From Allobosea sp039673065 (GTDB taxonomy: Bacteria > Pseudomonadota > Alphaproteobacteria > Rhizobiales > Beijerinckiaceae), in assembly GCF_039673065.1 (NCBI RefSeq), contig NZ_JBDJKW010000002.1, positions 393,878 through 457,877 on the forward strand: a stretch of DNA of 64,000 bases, written 5' to 3'. The notes under the pieces were generated by a model. The model worked only from the letters and a program-made list of their open reading frames with translations. It had not been told where the DNA came from and did not search any database. Positions 41,954 to 50,622 of this stretch are shown here, piece by piece. A program made the translations under genes and the position numbers. Position 1 is the stretch's first letter. Each line of letters starts with the position of its first letter.

Positions 41954-43447
41954 ATGGCAGCGATCATCGACGGTCTCATTCGCGACGGGCTCACCTTCGA
42001 CGACGTGCTGCTGGAGCCCGGCCCGTCCGAGGTCATGCCGGCCGATGTCGATGTCTCGACCAGGCTGACCAAGACCATTTCGCTCAACCTGCCGATCATC
42101 GCCTCGGCGATGGACACGGTCACAGAGGCGCGCATGGCGATCGCCATGGCGCAGGCCGGCGGGCTCGGCGTGGTGCACCGCAATCTCGATCCCGACCAGC
42201 AGGCCGAGCAGGTCCGGCTGGTCAAGAAGTTCGAGTCGGGCATGATCGCCAATCCGATCACCATCTTCCCCGACGAGACGCTGGGCGATGCGCTGGCGAT
42301 CATGAAGCACAACGGCATCTCGGGCATCCCGGTGGTCGAGCGCGGGCCGCAGGGGCATAAGGGCCGCCTCGTCGGCATCCTGACCAATCGCGACGTGCGC
42401 TTCGCCGCCAACACCGAGCAGCGCGTCTCCGAGCTGATGACCAAGGACCGGCTGATCACGGTGCGCGAGGGCGTCGGCCAGGACGAGGCCCGCCGCCTGC
42501 TGCACCAGTTCCGCATCGAGAAGCTGCTCGTCGTCGACGATCACTATCGCTGCATCGGCCTGATCACCGTCAAGGATATGGAGAAGCAGGTCGCCTATCC
42601 GAATGCCGCGAAGGATTCGCAGGGCCGCCTGCTGGTCGCCGCCGCGACCACCACGGGCGAACAGGGCTTCGAGCGCTCCGAGATGCTGATCGACGCCGGC
42701 GTCGACCTCATCGTCGTCGACACCGCCCACGGCCATTCGGCCAAGGTGCTCGAGGCGGTGACGCGGGTGAAAAAGCTCTCCAACACCGTGCAGGTCATCG
42801 CCGGCAACGTCGCCACCGCCGGCGGCGCCCAGGCGCTGATCGATGCGGGCGCGGACGCGGTCAAGGTCGGCATCGGCCCGGGCTCGATCTGCACAACCCG
42901 CATCGTCGCGGGCGTCGGCGTGCCGCAGCTCACCGCCATCATGGACGCGGCCTCGGCCGCCGATAAGGCCGGCATCCCGGTGATCGCCGATGGCGGCATC
43001 AAGTATTCCGGCGACCTCGCCAAGGCGCTGGCGGCCGGCGCGTCCTGCGCCATGGTCGGCTCGCTGCTGGCAGGTACGGACGAGACCCCCGGCGAGACGT
43101 TCCTCTACCAGGGCCGCTCGTACAAGGCGTATCGCGGCATGGGCTCGGTCGGCGCGATGGCGCGCGGCTCGGCCGACCGCTACTTCCAGCAGGACATCAA
43201 GGACACGCTCAAGCTCGTGCCCGAAGGCATCGAGGGCCAGGTCGCCTATAAGGGCCCGGTTACCAACGTCCTGCACCAGCTCGCCGGCGGCCTGCGCGCC
43301 GCCATGGGCTATGTTGGCGGTCGCGACCTCGCCGATTACCGCAGCAAGGCCCGCTTCATCCGCATCACCAGCGCCGGCCTGCGTGAGAGCCATGTCCACG
43401 ACGTGACGATCGTGCGCGAGAGCCCGAACTACCCGACCCGCTCCTGA
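41954..43447 (+). CDS. guaB: IMP dehydrogenase
   Basis: A 497-residue enzyme that oxidises IMP to XMP with NAD, the committed step of GTP synthesis. The N-terminal LTFDDVLLEPG, two CBS domains (about residues 95-215, with RDVRFAAN between), IDAGVDLIVVDTAHGHS, the catalytic loop GPGSICTTRIVAGVG with the active-site Cys, and a GGIKYSGD phosphate-binding segment are all present. The ATG at 41954 has GGAG seven bases upstream. guaA is not in the window. Confidence 0.96.
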   Translation: MAAIIDGLIRDGLTFDDVLLEPGPSEVMPADVDVSTRLTKTISLNLPIIASAMDTVTEARMAIAMAQAGGLGVVHRNLDPDQQAEQVRLVKKFESGMIANPITIFPDETLGDALAIMKHNGISGIPVVERGPQGHKGRLVGILTNRDVRFAANTEQRVSELMTKDRLITVREGVGQDEARRLLHQFRIEKLLVVDDHYRCIGLITVKDMEKQVAYPNAAKDSQGRLLVAAATTTGEQGFERSEMLIDAGVDLIVVDTAHGHSAKVLEAVTRVKKLSNTVQVIAGNVATAGGAQALIDAGADAVKVGIGPGSICTTRIVAGVGVPQLTAIMDAASAADKAGIPVIADGGIKYSGDLAKALAAGASCAMVGSLLAGTDETPGETFLYQGRSYKAYRGMGSVGAMARGSADRYFQQDIKDTLKLVPEGIEGQVAYKGPVTNVLHQLAGGLRAAMGYVGGRDLADYRSKARFIRITSAGLRESHVHDVTIVRESPNYPTRS

Positions 43448-43467
43448 CCGCAGAGACAGAGGCCAGC

Positions 43468-43881
43468 ATGACGACGCTCAAGCTCATCTACCCGGCGCTG
43501 GCCCAGATCTTCTGGAGCTTCGTCGTGCTGACCATCATGTTCCTGCGCCGCAAGGACGCCTTCGTGAACCGCGAGGTCCGCTACAAGGACGTCGCGGTCT
43601 CGACCGAGGCCTACCCGGTCGCGGCCAGGCAGGCCGCGGCCAACTTCACCAATCAGTTCGAGACGCCGGTCCTGTTCTTCGTGCTGGTGCTGATCGCGAC
43701 GCATGTCGGCGCCACGGGCTATGTGATGACAGCGCTCGCCTGGGCCTATGTCGCCAGCCGCGTCGTGCATACGCTGATCCATATCGGCCCCAACCGCCTG
43801 CCCTATCGCGGCTCCGCCTTTGGCATCGGCGTCCTCTGCCTGCTGCTGATGTGGCTCGGCGTGGTGCTGACCCTCGTCTGA
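43468..43881 (+). CDS. MAPEG family membrane protein
   Basis: A 137-residue integral membrane protein with four hydrophobic helices in the MAPEG pattern: an N-terminal LAQIFWSFVVLTIMFLRR helix, the FTNQFETPVLFFVLVLI helix with the conserved N-x-E-x-P core, and ASRVVHTLIHIGPN. MAPEG proteins include glutathione transferases and related membrane enzymes; the bacterial members are poorly characterised. It starts 20 bp after guaB and may be co-transcribed. Confidence 0.85.
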   Translation: MTTLKLIYPALAQIFWSFVVLTIMFLRRKDAFVNREVRYKDVAVSTEAYPVAARQAAANFTNQFETPVLFFVLVLIATHVGATGYVMTALAWAYVASRVVHTLIHIGPNRLPYRGSAFGIGVLCLLLMWLGVVLTLV

Positions 43882-43957
43882 CCCGGCCGCCGCGGTGTCA
43901 TCCCGTTAAGCACGCCGGCCGGCTCGCCCCGGATCGCTAAAATGCCGCCTATCCGTT

Positions 43958-43984
43958 CAGCCCCGTCGCAACCCGGCGGGGCTG
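43958..43984 (+). terminator. terminator-like hairpin after guaB-MAPEG
   Basis: An 8-bp stem CAGCCCCG/CGGGGCTG with an 11-base loop is followed by ATTGT. It lies 77 bp after the MAPEG stop and before the DUF2865 gene. Confidence 0.55.
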
Positions 43985-44154
43985 ATTGTCGTCCGGTCAG
44001 ACGACCTCGTGGCGAAGCGGCTTCGCAGGGTGGGCGCCGCGTCCGTTAAGGATCGCAGGCGATTGCCGTTGCCCGCCCTCACGCAGGAAGACTAATAAAA
44101 TCTTAACGGTCGATCCGTCGGTGCGACAGGCGCCGTGCGGCATGGAGTCCTCGC

Positions 44155-45252
44155 GTGTTTCGAGTTCGTTGCGTCGCTTCCCCGGTTACGGCCTTCACCG
44201 CCCCCGATGCGGAGGGGTACGCCAGCGGTGCGCGCCGGAGCGGGCTGCGCCTGGCGGCGTTGACGGGGCTCGGCCTGGCGCTCGGTGCCGGCGGCGCCAC
44301 GCTGACGATCTCTCTGGTCCAGGCCGGCGACGATGCCGGCATCCGCGCCTTCCATCTCGAGGAAGCCGCCAATCGCCGCGCGCTGCGCGAGGCCGCCCAG
44401 CCGATCTATGCCTATGCCCCGGCGCCGCGCGCGCAGCGCTCCTGGGCGATGCCGCTCTATCGCTCGCGCGCCGACGGCACCCTGCCCCAGCCGCGCATCG
44501 AGCTGAATCCCTTCCGCCGGACGCGCCAGCCGGCCCGATCGATCGAGACGACCGAGGCCCGGCCGCGCCGCGTGGCGATGCGCTACGACACGGTCTCGGG
44601 CGCGGCGAGCTCGGCGCGGACGATCTGCGTGCGGATGTGCGACGGCTATCATTCGCCGCTCGGGCACCTGCGCAGCATGGCCGACCTCTCGGCACATGAG
44701 GCGCTGTGCCAGGCCGCCAATCCCGGCGTGCCGGTCAAGGTGTTCCGCGTGCCGGCCGGCGCCGCGACCATCGATGGCGCGGTCTCGCGCGAGGGCAAGA
44801 CCTATGGCTCTCTGCCGATGGCCTATGCCTACCAGAGCAGCGCCGACCCGGCCTGCCGGCCGGCCATGGCGACGGCGAGCGGCTATCGCAGCCTGCTCCT
44901 GCGCGACGTCACCCTGCGCGCCGGCGACAGCATCGTGCTCGACGGGCGGGTGCGCACCTATCACGGCGCCGCCGGGCGACCGCGCGACATGGCCGATTTC
45001 GGCGACTTCCGCGCCTCGCGCCAGCTCACCGCCGCACAGCGCACCGCGATCGACAGCAAGGTCGGTGTCTCGCAGCGCGAGGCGGAGCTGCGCAGCTTCA
45101 AGCGCGGCATGCGCGTCCGGGAGGCGGCCCTGGCCGATGCTCCCCTCGTCGTCGCCAGCGACGCGATCGTCCTGCGCGGCGGCATCGATCCGCGCGGCCG
45201 CACGGGCGAGCCGCGCCGCATCGTCCTCGACAGTCCCTCAGCCATCCGCTGA
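44155..45252 (+). CDS. DUF2865 domain protein
   Basis: A 365-residue protein starting at GTG. A hydrophobic segment (LRLAALTGLGLALGAGG) near residue 35 acts as a signal or anchor, a Pro/Arg-rich linker follows, and the DUF2865 core appears as ICVRMCDGYHSPLGHL. Later Cys residues (EALCQAA, DPACRPA) complete the pattern. DUF2865 proteins are common in Hyphomicrobiales and are probably periplasmic; no function is established. The 270 bp upstream include an AT-rich stretch (AATAAAATCTTAACGG) suitable for a promoter. Confidence 0.75.
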   Translation: MFRVRCVASPVTAFTAPDAEGYASGARRSGLRLAALTGLGLALGAGGATLTISLVQAGDDAGIRAFHLEEAANRRALREAAQPIYAYAPAPRAQRSWAMPLYRSRADGTLPQPRIELNPFRRTRQPARSIETTEARPRRVAMRYDTVSGAASSARTICVRMCDGYHSPLGHLRSMADLSAHEALCQAANPGVPVKVFRVPAGAATIDGAVSREGKTYGSLPMAYAYQSSADPACRPAMATASGYRSLLLRDVTLRAGDSIVLDGRVRTYHGAAGRPRDMADFGDFRASRQLTAAQRTAIDSKVGVSQREAELRSFKRGMRVREAALADAPLVVASDAIVLRGGIDPRGRTGEPRRIVLDSPSAIR

Positions 45253-45442
45253 CGCCGGCTAAGGGCACGCTGATCACGCGACGACATCCGGCATCCGCCG
45301 AACGGAATTCATTCATAGGACAAAATACCTACGCCGCACTATAGGAATATTTCCCCTTCATCCTTTTCAGCCACGCCGAAAGCGGCATGGACGGCGGGCG
45401 CCGGCTCCGGCACATTTGTCGCGCTGCACCATGGAGACGACG

Positions 45443-46492
45443 ATGACGACCAAGACGCCGCGCCAGTTCTTCCGGCCGCTCGCCATCGGCGCTCCCGAGC
45501 CGCTGCGCGAACTGCCCCAGCGGCTGGAGCGGATGATCCATTTCGTCCCCCCTCACCTGGAGAAGGTCCGCGCCAAGGTTCCCGAGCTCGCCGGGCAGGT
45601 CGACATCGTCCTGGGCAATCTGGAGGACGCGATCCCCGCCGACGCCAAGGAGGCGGCGCGCGACGGCTTCGTCGCGCTCGCCAAGGCGACGGATTTTGGC
45701 ACGACCGGCCTGTGGACCCGGGTGAATGCGCTGAACTCGCCCTGGTTCCTCGACGACATCGCGGCGATCATGGGCGAGGTCGGCGGCAAGCTCGACGTTA
45801 TCATGGTCCCCAAGGTCGAGGGGCCGTGGGACATCCACTATGTCGACCAGCTGCTGGCGCAGTACGAAGCCCGCCATGCGCTGCGCCGCCCCGTGCTGAT
45901 CCACGCCATCCTCGAGACGGCCGAGGGCGTGAAGAATGTGGACGCGATCGCCACCGCCTCGCCGCGCATGCACGGCATGAGCCTCGGTCCGGCCGATCTC
46001 GCCGCCTCGCGGGCGATGAAGACGACGCGCGTCGGCGGCGGGCACCCGGACTACAAGGTCATCGCCGACCCGACAGCGGACGGCGCCGCCCGCGCCGTCG
46101 CCCAGCAGGACCTCTGGCACTATACGCTGGCGAAGATGGTCGATGCCTGCGCCTCGGCCGGGCTCAAGGCGTTCTACGGCCCGTTCGGCGACTTCTCGGA
46201 CGCGGCGGCCTGCGAGGCACAGTTCCGAAACGCATTCCTGCTCGGTTGCGCCGGTGCCTGGACGCTGCATCCGTCGCAGATCGCGATCGCCAAGCGCGTC
46301 TTCAGCCCGGACCCGGCTGAGGTGGCCTTCGCCCGCCGCATCGTCGCGGCGATGCCGGACGGCACCGGCGCGGTGATGATCGACGGCAAGATGCAGGACG
46401 ACGCGACCTGGAAGCAGGCGAAGGTCATCGTCGACCTCGCCGATCAGGTCGCGGCCCGCGACCCCGATCTCGCCGCACAATATGGTGACTGA
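45443..46492 (+). CDS. HpcH/HpaI aldolase/citrate lyase family protein, malyl-CoA lyase-like
   Basis: A 349-residue CitE-like lyase. Visible features are LGNLEDAIPADAKEAARDGF with the metal-binding acidic residues, RVNALNSPWFLDDI, VPKVEGPWDIHYVDQLL, HAILETAEGVKN and GAWTLHPSQIAIAKRVF. The match is best with L-malyl-CoA/beta-methylmalyl-CoA lyases, which cleave malyl-CoA to glyoxylate and acetyl-CoA; other substrates are possible. The ATG at 45443 has GGAG upstream, and an in-frame ATG lies 12 bases earlier. No other serine-cycle or ethylmalonyl-CoA genes are in the window. The 190 bp upstream are AT-rich around 45320-45355 and probably hold its promoter. Confidence 0.8.
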   Translation: MTTKTPRQFFRPLAIGAPEPLRELPQRLERMIHFVPPHLEKVRAKVPELAGQVDIVLGNLEDAIPADAKEAARDGFVALAKATDFGTTGLWTRVNALNSPWFLDDIAAIMGEVGGKLDVIMVPKVEGPWDIHYVDQLLAQYEARHALRRPVLIHAILETAEGVKNVDAIATASPRMHGMSLGPADLAASRAMKTTRVGGGHPDYKVIADPTADGAARAVAQQDLWHYTLAKMVDACASAGLKAFYGPFGDFSDAAACEAQFRNAFLLGCAGAWTLHPSQIAIAKRVFSPDPAEVAFARRIVAAMPDGTGAVMIDGKMQDDATWKQAKVIVDLADQVAARDPDLAAQYGD

Positions 46493-46521
46493 ACGTGAGG
46501 TCGCGCCGCCGCCGCGCAACA

Positions 46522-46550
46522 TTGACGCAATTGCGTCGTAAACCTAGGTA
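46522..46550 (+). promoter_or_regulatory. hspQ promoter with 14-bp palindrome
   Basis: A -35-like TTGACG (46522-46527) and a -10-like TAGGTA (46545-46550) are separated by 17 bp. Overlapping the -35 and spacer is a perfect palindrome GACGCAATTGCGTC (46524-46537), well placed for a repressor. The pairing with hspQ, 68 bp downstream, is inferred. Confidence 0.45.
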
Positions 46551-46617
46551 GAGCCAAGCGACGAACGTCGATAAGACCGGTCAGGGCGAGCCGGCAGCGG
46601 AAACAGAACGAAGGTCA

Positions 46618-46947
46618 ATGGAATCAAGAACGGCGAAGTTTCGCATCGGCCAGGTGGTTCGTCATCGCATCTACCCGTTCCGGGGCGTGATTTTCGATGT
46701 CGACCCGGTCTTCGCGAACTCTGACGAATGGTGGCAGGCGATTCCCGAGGATCAGCGCCCGTCCAAGGACCAGCCCTTCTACCACCTCTTCGCCGAGAAC
46801 GAGGAGACGGAGTACGTCGCCTATGTCTCGGAGCAGAACCTCGTCGACGACGAGGGCGGCCCCCCGGTCCGCCACCCGCAGGCGCGCGAATTCTTCCGCC
46901 GCGATCGCAAGGGCAAGTACCGCATGGACAAGACCGAGCTGAACTGA
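46618..46947 (+). CDS. hspQ: heat shock protein HspQ
   Basis: A 109-residue protein covering the whole HspQ (YccV-like) domain: KFRIGQVVRHRIYPFRGVIFDVDP, then a WWQAIPEDQRP segment and QPFYHLFAENEETEYVAYVSEQNL. In enterobacteria HspQ is a hemimethylated-DNA-binding protein and Lon specificity factor. The C-terminal tail (RREFFRRDRKGKYR-like, basic) is typical. It appears monocistronic, with its own promoter upstream and repeats downstream. Confidence 0.92.
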   Translation: MESRTAKFRIGQVVRHRIYPFRGVIFDVDPVFANSDEWWQAIPEDQRPSKDQPFYHLFAENEETEYVAYVSEQNLVDDEGGPPVRHPQAREFFRRDRKGKYRMDKTELN

Positions 46948-46989
46948 GGGAGCGGGGGCGTTCAGGCTGAGGGAGCGGGGGCGCTCAGC
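46944..46989 (+). repeat. tandem 23-bp duplication at the hspQ stop
   Basis: Two adjacent 23-bp units (46944-46966 and 46967-46989) differ at only two positions. The hspQ stop codon is inside the first. The second unit has CTGAG/CTCAG ends that can form a stem-loop, so the duplication may act as an mRNA 3' structure. Confidence 0.6.
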
Positions 46990-47063
46990 AAAGCCCTCTT
47001 CCCTCTACCAGCGCTGGTGTCGCGCCGCGGTGGTGTCACGTCACGCAAGCCGTTCCCACCGCA

Positions 47064-47289
47064 TCATTCCGGGGCGCCGCGAAGCGGCGAGCCCGGAACC
47101 CATGACCATGACGCGCGCCGATGGGCACGACAGCGCTTACGGCGCCCTGCCCGCTTTCGCGGCGCCCCGCCCCCCCTGTGCCTCGGGCGAACCGGCCCGA
47201 AGACGCAGACCACCTCTCACGCAGACATCGCTTGAACCATGCCGTGGTCATGGGTTCCGGGCTCTTCGCTGCGCGAAGCCCCGGAATGA
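47064..47289. repeat. long inverted repeat, intergenic element copy A
   Basis: Two inverted arms lie about 137 bp apart. The left arm is 47064-47108, beginning TCATTCCGGGG and ending in a CCCGGAACCCATGACC stretch, and the right arm is 47246-47289, beginning GGTCATGGGTTCCGGGC and ending CCCCGGAATGA. Each arm has its own small internal stem (GCCGCGAAGCGGC on the left). The same arms recur at 59224-59353. The 460-bp interval 46948-47409 otherwise contains no gene. Confidence 0.7.
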
Positions 47290-47409
47290 CGGCGGTTGGC
47301 GCCGGAGAATGCGAGGCGCAGGGGCAGCTGCCGCCCCCTGAGCGCCTCGGCAGGGCGGCGGCGCGACACGATGCGTATCGCCCCATACACACGCCGCCCC
47401 CCCCCCGTG

Positions 47410-48813
47410 TCAGGCGCGCTCGGCGTCGGGGAAGCTTGCGGTGAAGGCGCCTTCTCGCTCCGGCGGCAGGCGCACGATCAGGCTGAGCGCGCCGTCCTCC
47501 GCATCCTCGCGCTCGAGGATCTCGCCATTGGCATGCAGCCAGGCGAGCGACTTGCCGTCGCCCGGCGGCAAAGCGAGGCGGTAGATGGGGCGCGTGCGGG
47601 CGATTCGGCTTTCGATCGCCTGCGTCAGGGCGGCCATCCCCTCCCCGGTCAGCGCTGAGACCAGCACCGGGCGCTGCGCCTCCGGCCGCAGCCCGGCCAG
47701 CGAGGCCTGGCGGTCGCGCTCGGCAGGATCGAGCAGGTCGGCCTTGTTCCAGACCTCGATGACGCGCTGTCCGTCCTCCGGGTCGACGCCGAGATCGCGC
47801 AGGATGGCGTGGACGTCCGCCGCCTGCGCCTGCGTATCCTCGTGCGACACGTCGCGCACATGCAGCAGCACGTCGGCCTCGATCGCGTCTTCCAGCGTGG
47901 CGCGGAAGGCGGCTACGAGCTGCGTCGGCAGGTCGGAGATGAAGCCGACCGTGTCTGAGAGCAGGATCTTGGCGCCGTGCGGCAGCTTCAGCGCGCGCGC
48001 GGTCGGATCGAGGGTGGCGAACAGCATGTCCTGCGCCAGCACCTCGGCCGAGGTCAGCCGGTTGAACAGGGTCGACTTGCCGGCATTGGTGTAGCCGACC
48101 AGCGCGACGATCGGATAGGGCACGCGCTTGCGGCTGGCGCGATGCAGCGAGCGCGTGCGCTTCACGCCCTCGAGCTCGCGCTCGATCTTGGTCATCCGCT
48201 CCTGGATGATGCGCCGGTCGGCCTCGATCTGGGTCTCGCCCGGGCCGCCGAGGAAGCCGAAGCCGCCGCGCTGGCGCTCGAGATGGGTCCAGGAGCGCAC
48301 GAGCCGGCTCTTCTGGTAGTTCAGATGTGCGAGTTCGACCTGCAGCGTGCCCTCGCGGGTGCGGGCGCGCCGGCCGAAGATCTCGAGGATCAGGCCGGTG
48401 CGGTCGATCACCTTGCAGCCGAAGGCCTTTTCGAGGTTGCGCTGCTGGACCGGCGAGAGCGCGCAATCCATCACGACGAGGCCGATCTCCTCGTCCTCGA
48501 TGCGCTTCACGAGCTCGTCGACCTTGCCCTTGCCGAGATAGGTCGAGGGGCGCAGCGCCGTCAGCGTCACCGGGACGGCCTCGACCAGTTGCAGGTCGAT
48601 GGCACCCGCCAGCCCCGCCGCCTCGTCTAGACGGGCTTCGGGGCTGCGCTGGTTGTCGTCGCCGCCATCGAGCCGCCCCGCCGCGCGGCGGGTCAGATAG
48701 GGCCCGACGACGAAGGCGCGCGTCCCGGACGCGACGGCGTGTTCCGCGGCATCGATGGCGATGCCGACGGATCCGCCCCCGCCCGGTCCGGCCCGGCCGG
48801 CCACGGTGCTCAA
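47410..48813 (-). CDS. hflX: ribosome-splitting GTPase HflX
   Basis: A 467-residue GTPase. The N-terminal HflX domain has STYLGKGKVDEL and DCALSPVQQRNLE, then GGPGETQIEADRR, and the G domain has GYTNAGKSTLFNRL (G1), DTVGFI (G3) and NKADLL (G4). HflX binds the 50S subunit and splits stalled ribosomes after stress. The start is most likely the TTG that overlaps the hfq stop (TTGA); a GTG nine bases further is also possible. The hfq-hflX order is conserved in proteobacteria. Confidence 0.93.
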   Translation of the reverse strand: MSTVAGRAGPGGGGSVGIAIDAAEHAVASGTRAFVVGPYLTRRAAGRLDGGDDNQRSPEARLDEAAGLAGAIDLQLVEAVPVTLTALRPSTYLGKGKVDELVKRIEDEEIGLVVMDCALSPVQQRNLEKAFGCKVIDRTGLILEIFGRRARTREGTLQVELAHLNYQKSRLVRSWTHLERQRGGFGFLGGPGETQIEADRRIIQERMTKIERELEGVKRTRSLHRASRKRVPYPIVALVGYTNAGKSTLFNRLTSAEVLAQDMLFATLDPTARALKLPHGAKILLSDTVGFISDLPTQLVAAFRATLEDAIEADVLLHVRDVSHEDTQAQAADVHAILRDLGVDPEDGQRVIEVWNKADLLDPAERDRQASLAGLRPEAQRPVLVSALTGEGMAALTQAIESRIARTRPIYRLALPPGDGKSLAWLHANGEILEREDAEDGALSLIVRLPPEREGAFTASFPDAERA

Positions 48814-49058
48814 GCCTTGTCCGTGTCCTCGGACTCGAACAACTGCACCGGGTGGCCCGGCATGATGGTCGAGATGGCGTGCTTGTAGACCAGCTGCGAA
48901 TGCCCGTCGCGACGCAGCAGGACGCAGAAATTGTCGAACCAGGTGACGACGCCCTGCAGCTTGACGCCGTTCACGAGGAAGATGGTGAGGGGGATCTTCT
49001 GCTTCCGGACATGGTTGAGGAAGGTGTCCTGAAGGTTCTGTGCGCGTTCTGCGGCCAT
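48810..49058 (-). CDS. hfq: RNA chaperone Hfq
   Basis: An 82-residue Sm-like protein that forms a hexamer and pairs small RNAs with mRNAs. Sm1 (LNHVRKQKIPLTIFLVNGVKLQGVV, core shown as QKIPLTIFLVNGVKLQG) and Sm2 (YKHAISTIMP) are intact, including the YKH motif at the proximal RNA-binding face. The short C-terminus is acidic, as usual in alphaproteobacteria. AGGGG precedes the ATG. Confidence 0.96.
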   Translation of the reverse strand: MAAERAQNLQDTFLNHVRKQKIPLTIFLVNGVKLQGVVTWFDNFCVLLRRDGHSQLVYKHAISTIMPGHPVQLFESEDTDKA

Positions 49059-49076
49059 GGTTAGCCCCTGTTGTTG

Positions 49077-49106
49077 GGATCGCAAGTCGGCTTGCGCATG
49101 CGATCC
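49077..49106 (-). promoter_or_regulatory. hairpin in the hfq 5' leader
   Basis: An 8-bp inverted repeat GGATCGCA (49077-49084) and TGCGATCC (49099-49106) lies 18 bp upstream of the hfq start codon. It could form a leader stem-loop affecting translation or be a DNA operator. The stem is seen directly; the role is speculative. Confidence 0.35.
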
Positions 49107-49254
49107 AGAGCGTTCCGTTCGACTTCGGCGACAATCGCTCCAGTTTCGGAACTCCGACGGCCCATTAAATCGTGGGCCGATGAAAAGGCGCAAGGGCGGC
49201 GCGGCGTGAATTTGCGCCTGCCGCCCTGCGCCCAGTGCATTGCGCGCGGCCGGA

Positions 49255-50622
49255 TCAGCCGACGCCGAGCGATTTCAGCTTCCGGTGCAGCGCCGAGCGC
49301 TCCATGCCGATGAACTCGGCGGTGCGCGAGATATTGCCCGAGAAGCGCGCGATCTGCGCGATCAGGTATTCGCGCTCGAATATCTCGCGCGCCTCGCGCA
49401 GCGGTAGGCTCATCAGCTTCTCTCCGCCGGAGCCGGACGGCGTCGTCGGCACCATGGCGCCGACCTCGGCCGGCAGCATGTCGATCGTGATCTCGGCGTT
49501 GGGATCGCCCTTGGTCAGGATCATCAGCCGCTCGACGTTGTTGCGCAGCTCGCGGACATTGCCCGGCCATTCGTGCGACTGCAGCACCGCCATCGCGTCG
49601 CCGCCGATCCGGCGTTTGGGCAGGCCGGTCGCCACCGAGATTTGCTCCATGAAGAACTCGATCAGCTCCGGCACGTCCTCACGGCGCTCCGACAGGGCCG
49701 GCACCCGCACCGGCACCACCCCGAGGCGGTGATAGAGGTCCTCGCGCAGATGTCCCTCCGCGATCAGTCGCGCGAGATCGCGGCTGCTGGAGGAGATGAT
49801 GCGCACGTCGACATGCACGCGCGTCGCGCCACCGACACGCTGGAAGTTCTGGTCGACCAGCACGCGCAGGATGCGGTTCTGCGTCTCGCGCGGCATGTCG
49901 CCGATCTCGTCGATGTAGAGGGTGCCGCCATGGGCCTCCTCGAGCGCGCCGACGCGCCGGGAGCGGCCATCGCCGCCCTCGATGCCGAAGAGCTCCTCCT
50001 CCATCGTCTCGGGCGTGATCGTCGCGGCGTTGATCACCACGAACGGGCCGGACGAGCGGCTGGAGGCCTCGTGCAGGGTGCGCGCCGTCAGTTCCTTGCC
50101 GCAGCCCGGCTCGCCGGTGATCAGCACGCGGGCATTGGTCGGTGCCACCCGCTCGACCGTCTGGCGCAACTGATTCATCGGGCTGGAGCGCCCGACGATC
50201 CGGCTGGCCTGCACCGAGCGCGTCTTCAGCTCGCGGACCTCGCGGCGCAGGCGCGAGGCCTCCAGCGCGCGCTCGGCGACGAGCACCAGCCGGTCGGCCT
50301 TGAACGGCTTCTCGATGAAGTCGTAGGCGCCGTTCTTGATCGCCGAGACCGCCGTCTCGATGTTGCCGTGGCCGGAGATCATCACGACAGCGAGGTCGGG
50401 ATGGCTCTCCTTGATCAGCTCCAGCACCTGCAGCCCGTCCAGCCGGCTGCCCTGCAGCCAGATGTCGAGGAAGACGAGGTTCGGCCGCCGGGCGGCGATC
50501 GCTGCCAGCGCCTCGTCGGCGGAGGCCGCCTTGCGGGTGCGATACCCCTCGTCCTCCAGCAAACCGGCAACCAGTTCGCGAATGTCGGTCTCGTCGTCGA
50601 CGACGAGAATATCAGCACTCAT
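49255..50622 (-). CDS. ntrX: nitrogen regulation response regulator NtrX
   Basis: A 455-residue response regulator. The receiver domain (ILVVDDETDIRELVAG, phospho-Asp in NLVFLDIWLQG) is followed by an AAA+ domain (GEPGCGKELTARTLHE) and a C-terminal Fis-type helix-turn-helix (NISRTAEFIGMERSALHRKLKSLG, core ERSALHRKLKSLG). The GAFTGA loop that contacts sigma-54 is absent: the stretch after EEELFG reads GIEGGDGRSRRVGALEEAHGG, split here at EEELFG and RRVGALEEAHGG. It is the partner of NtrY; the start overlaps the ntrY stop (ATGA). Confidence 0.95.
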   Translation of the reverse strand: MSADILVVDDETDIRELVAGLLEDEGYRTRKAASADEALAAIAARRPNLVFLDIWLQGSRLDGLQVLELIKESHPDLAVVMISGHGNIETAVSAIKNGAYDFIEKPFKADRLVLVAERALEASRLRREVRELKTRSVQASRIVGRSSPMNQLRQTVERVAPTNARVLITGEPGCGKELTARTLHEASSRSSGPFVVINAATITPETMEEELFGIEGGDGRSRRVGALEEAHGGTLYIDEIGDMPRETQNRILRVLVDQNFQRVGGATRVHVDVRIISSSSRDLARLIAEGHLREDLYHRLGVVPVRVPALSERREDVPELIEFFMEQISVATGLPKRRIGGDAMAVLQSHEWPGNVRELRNNVERLMILTKGDPNAEITIDMLPAEVGAMVPTTPSGSGGEKLMSLPLREAREIFEREYLIAQIARFSGNISRTAEFIGMERSALHRKLKSLGVG

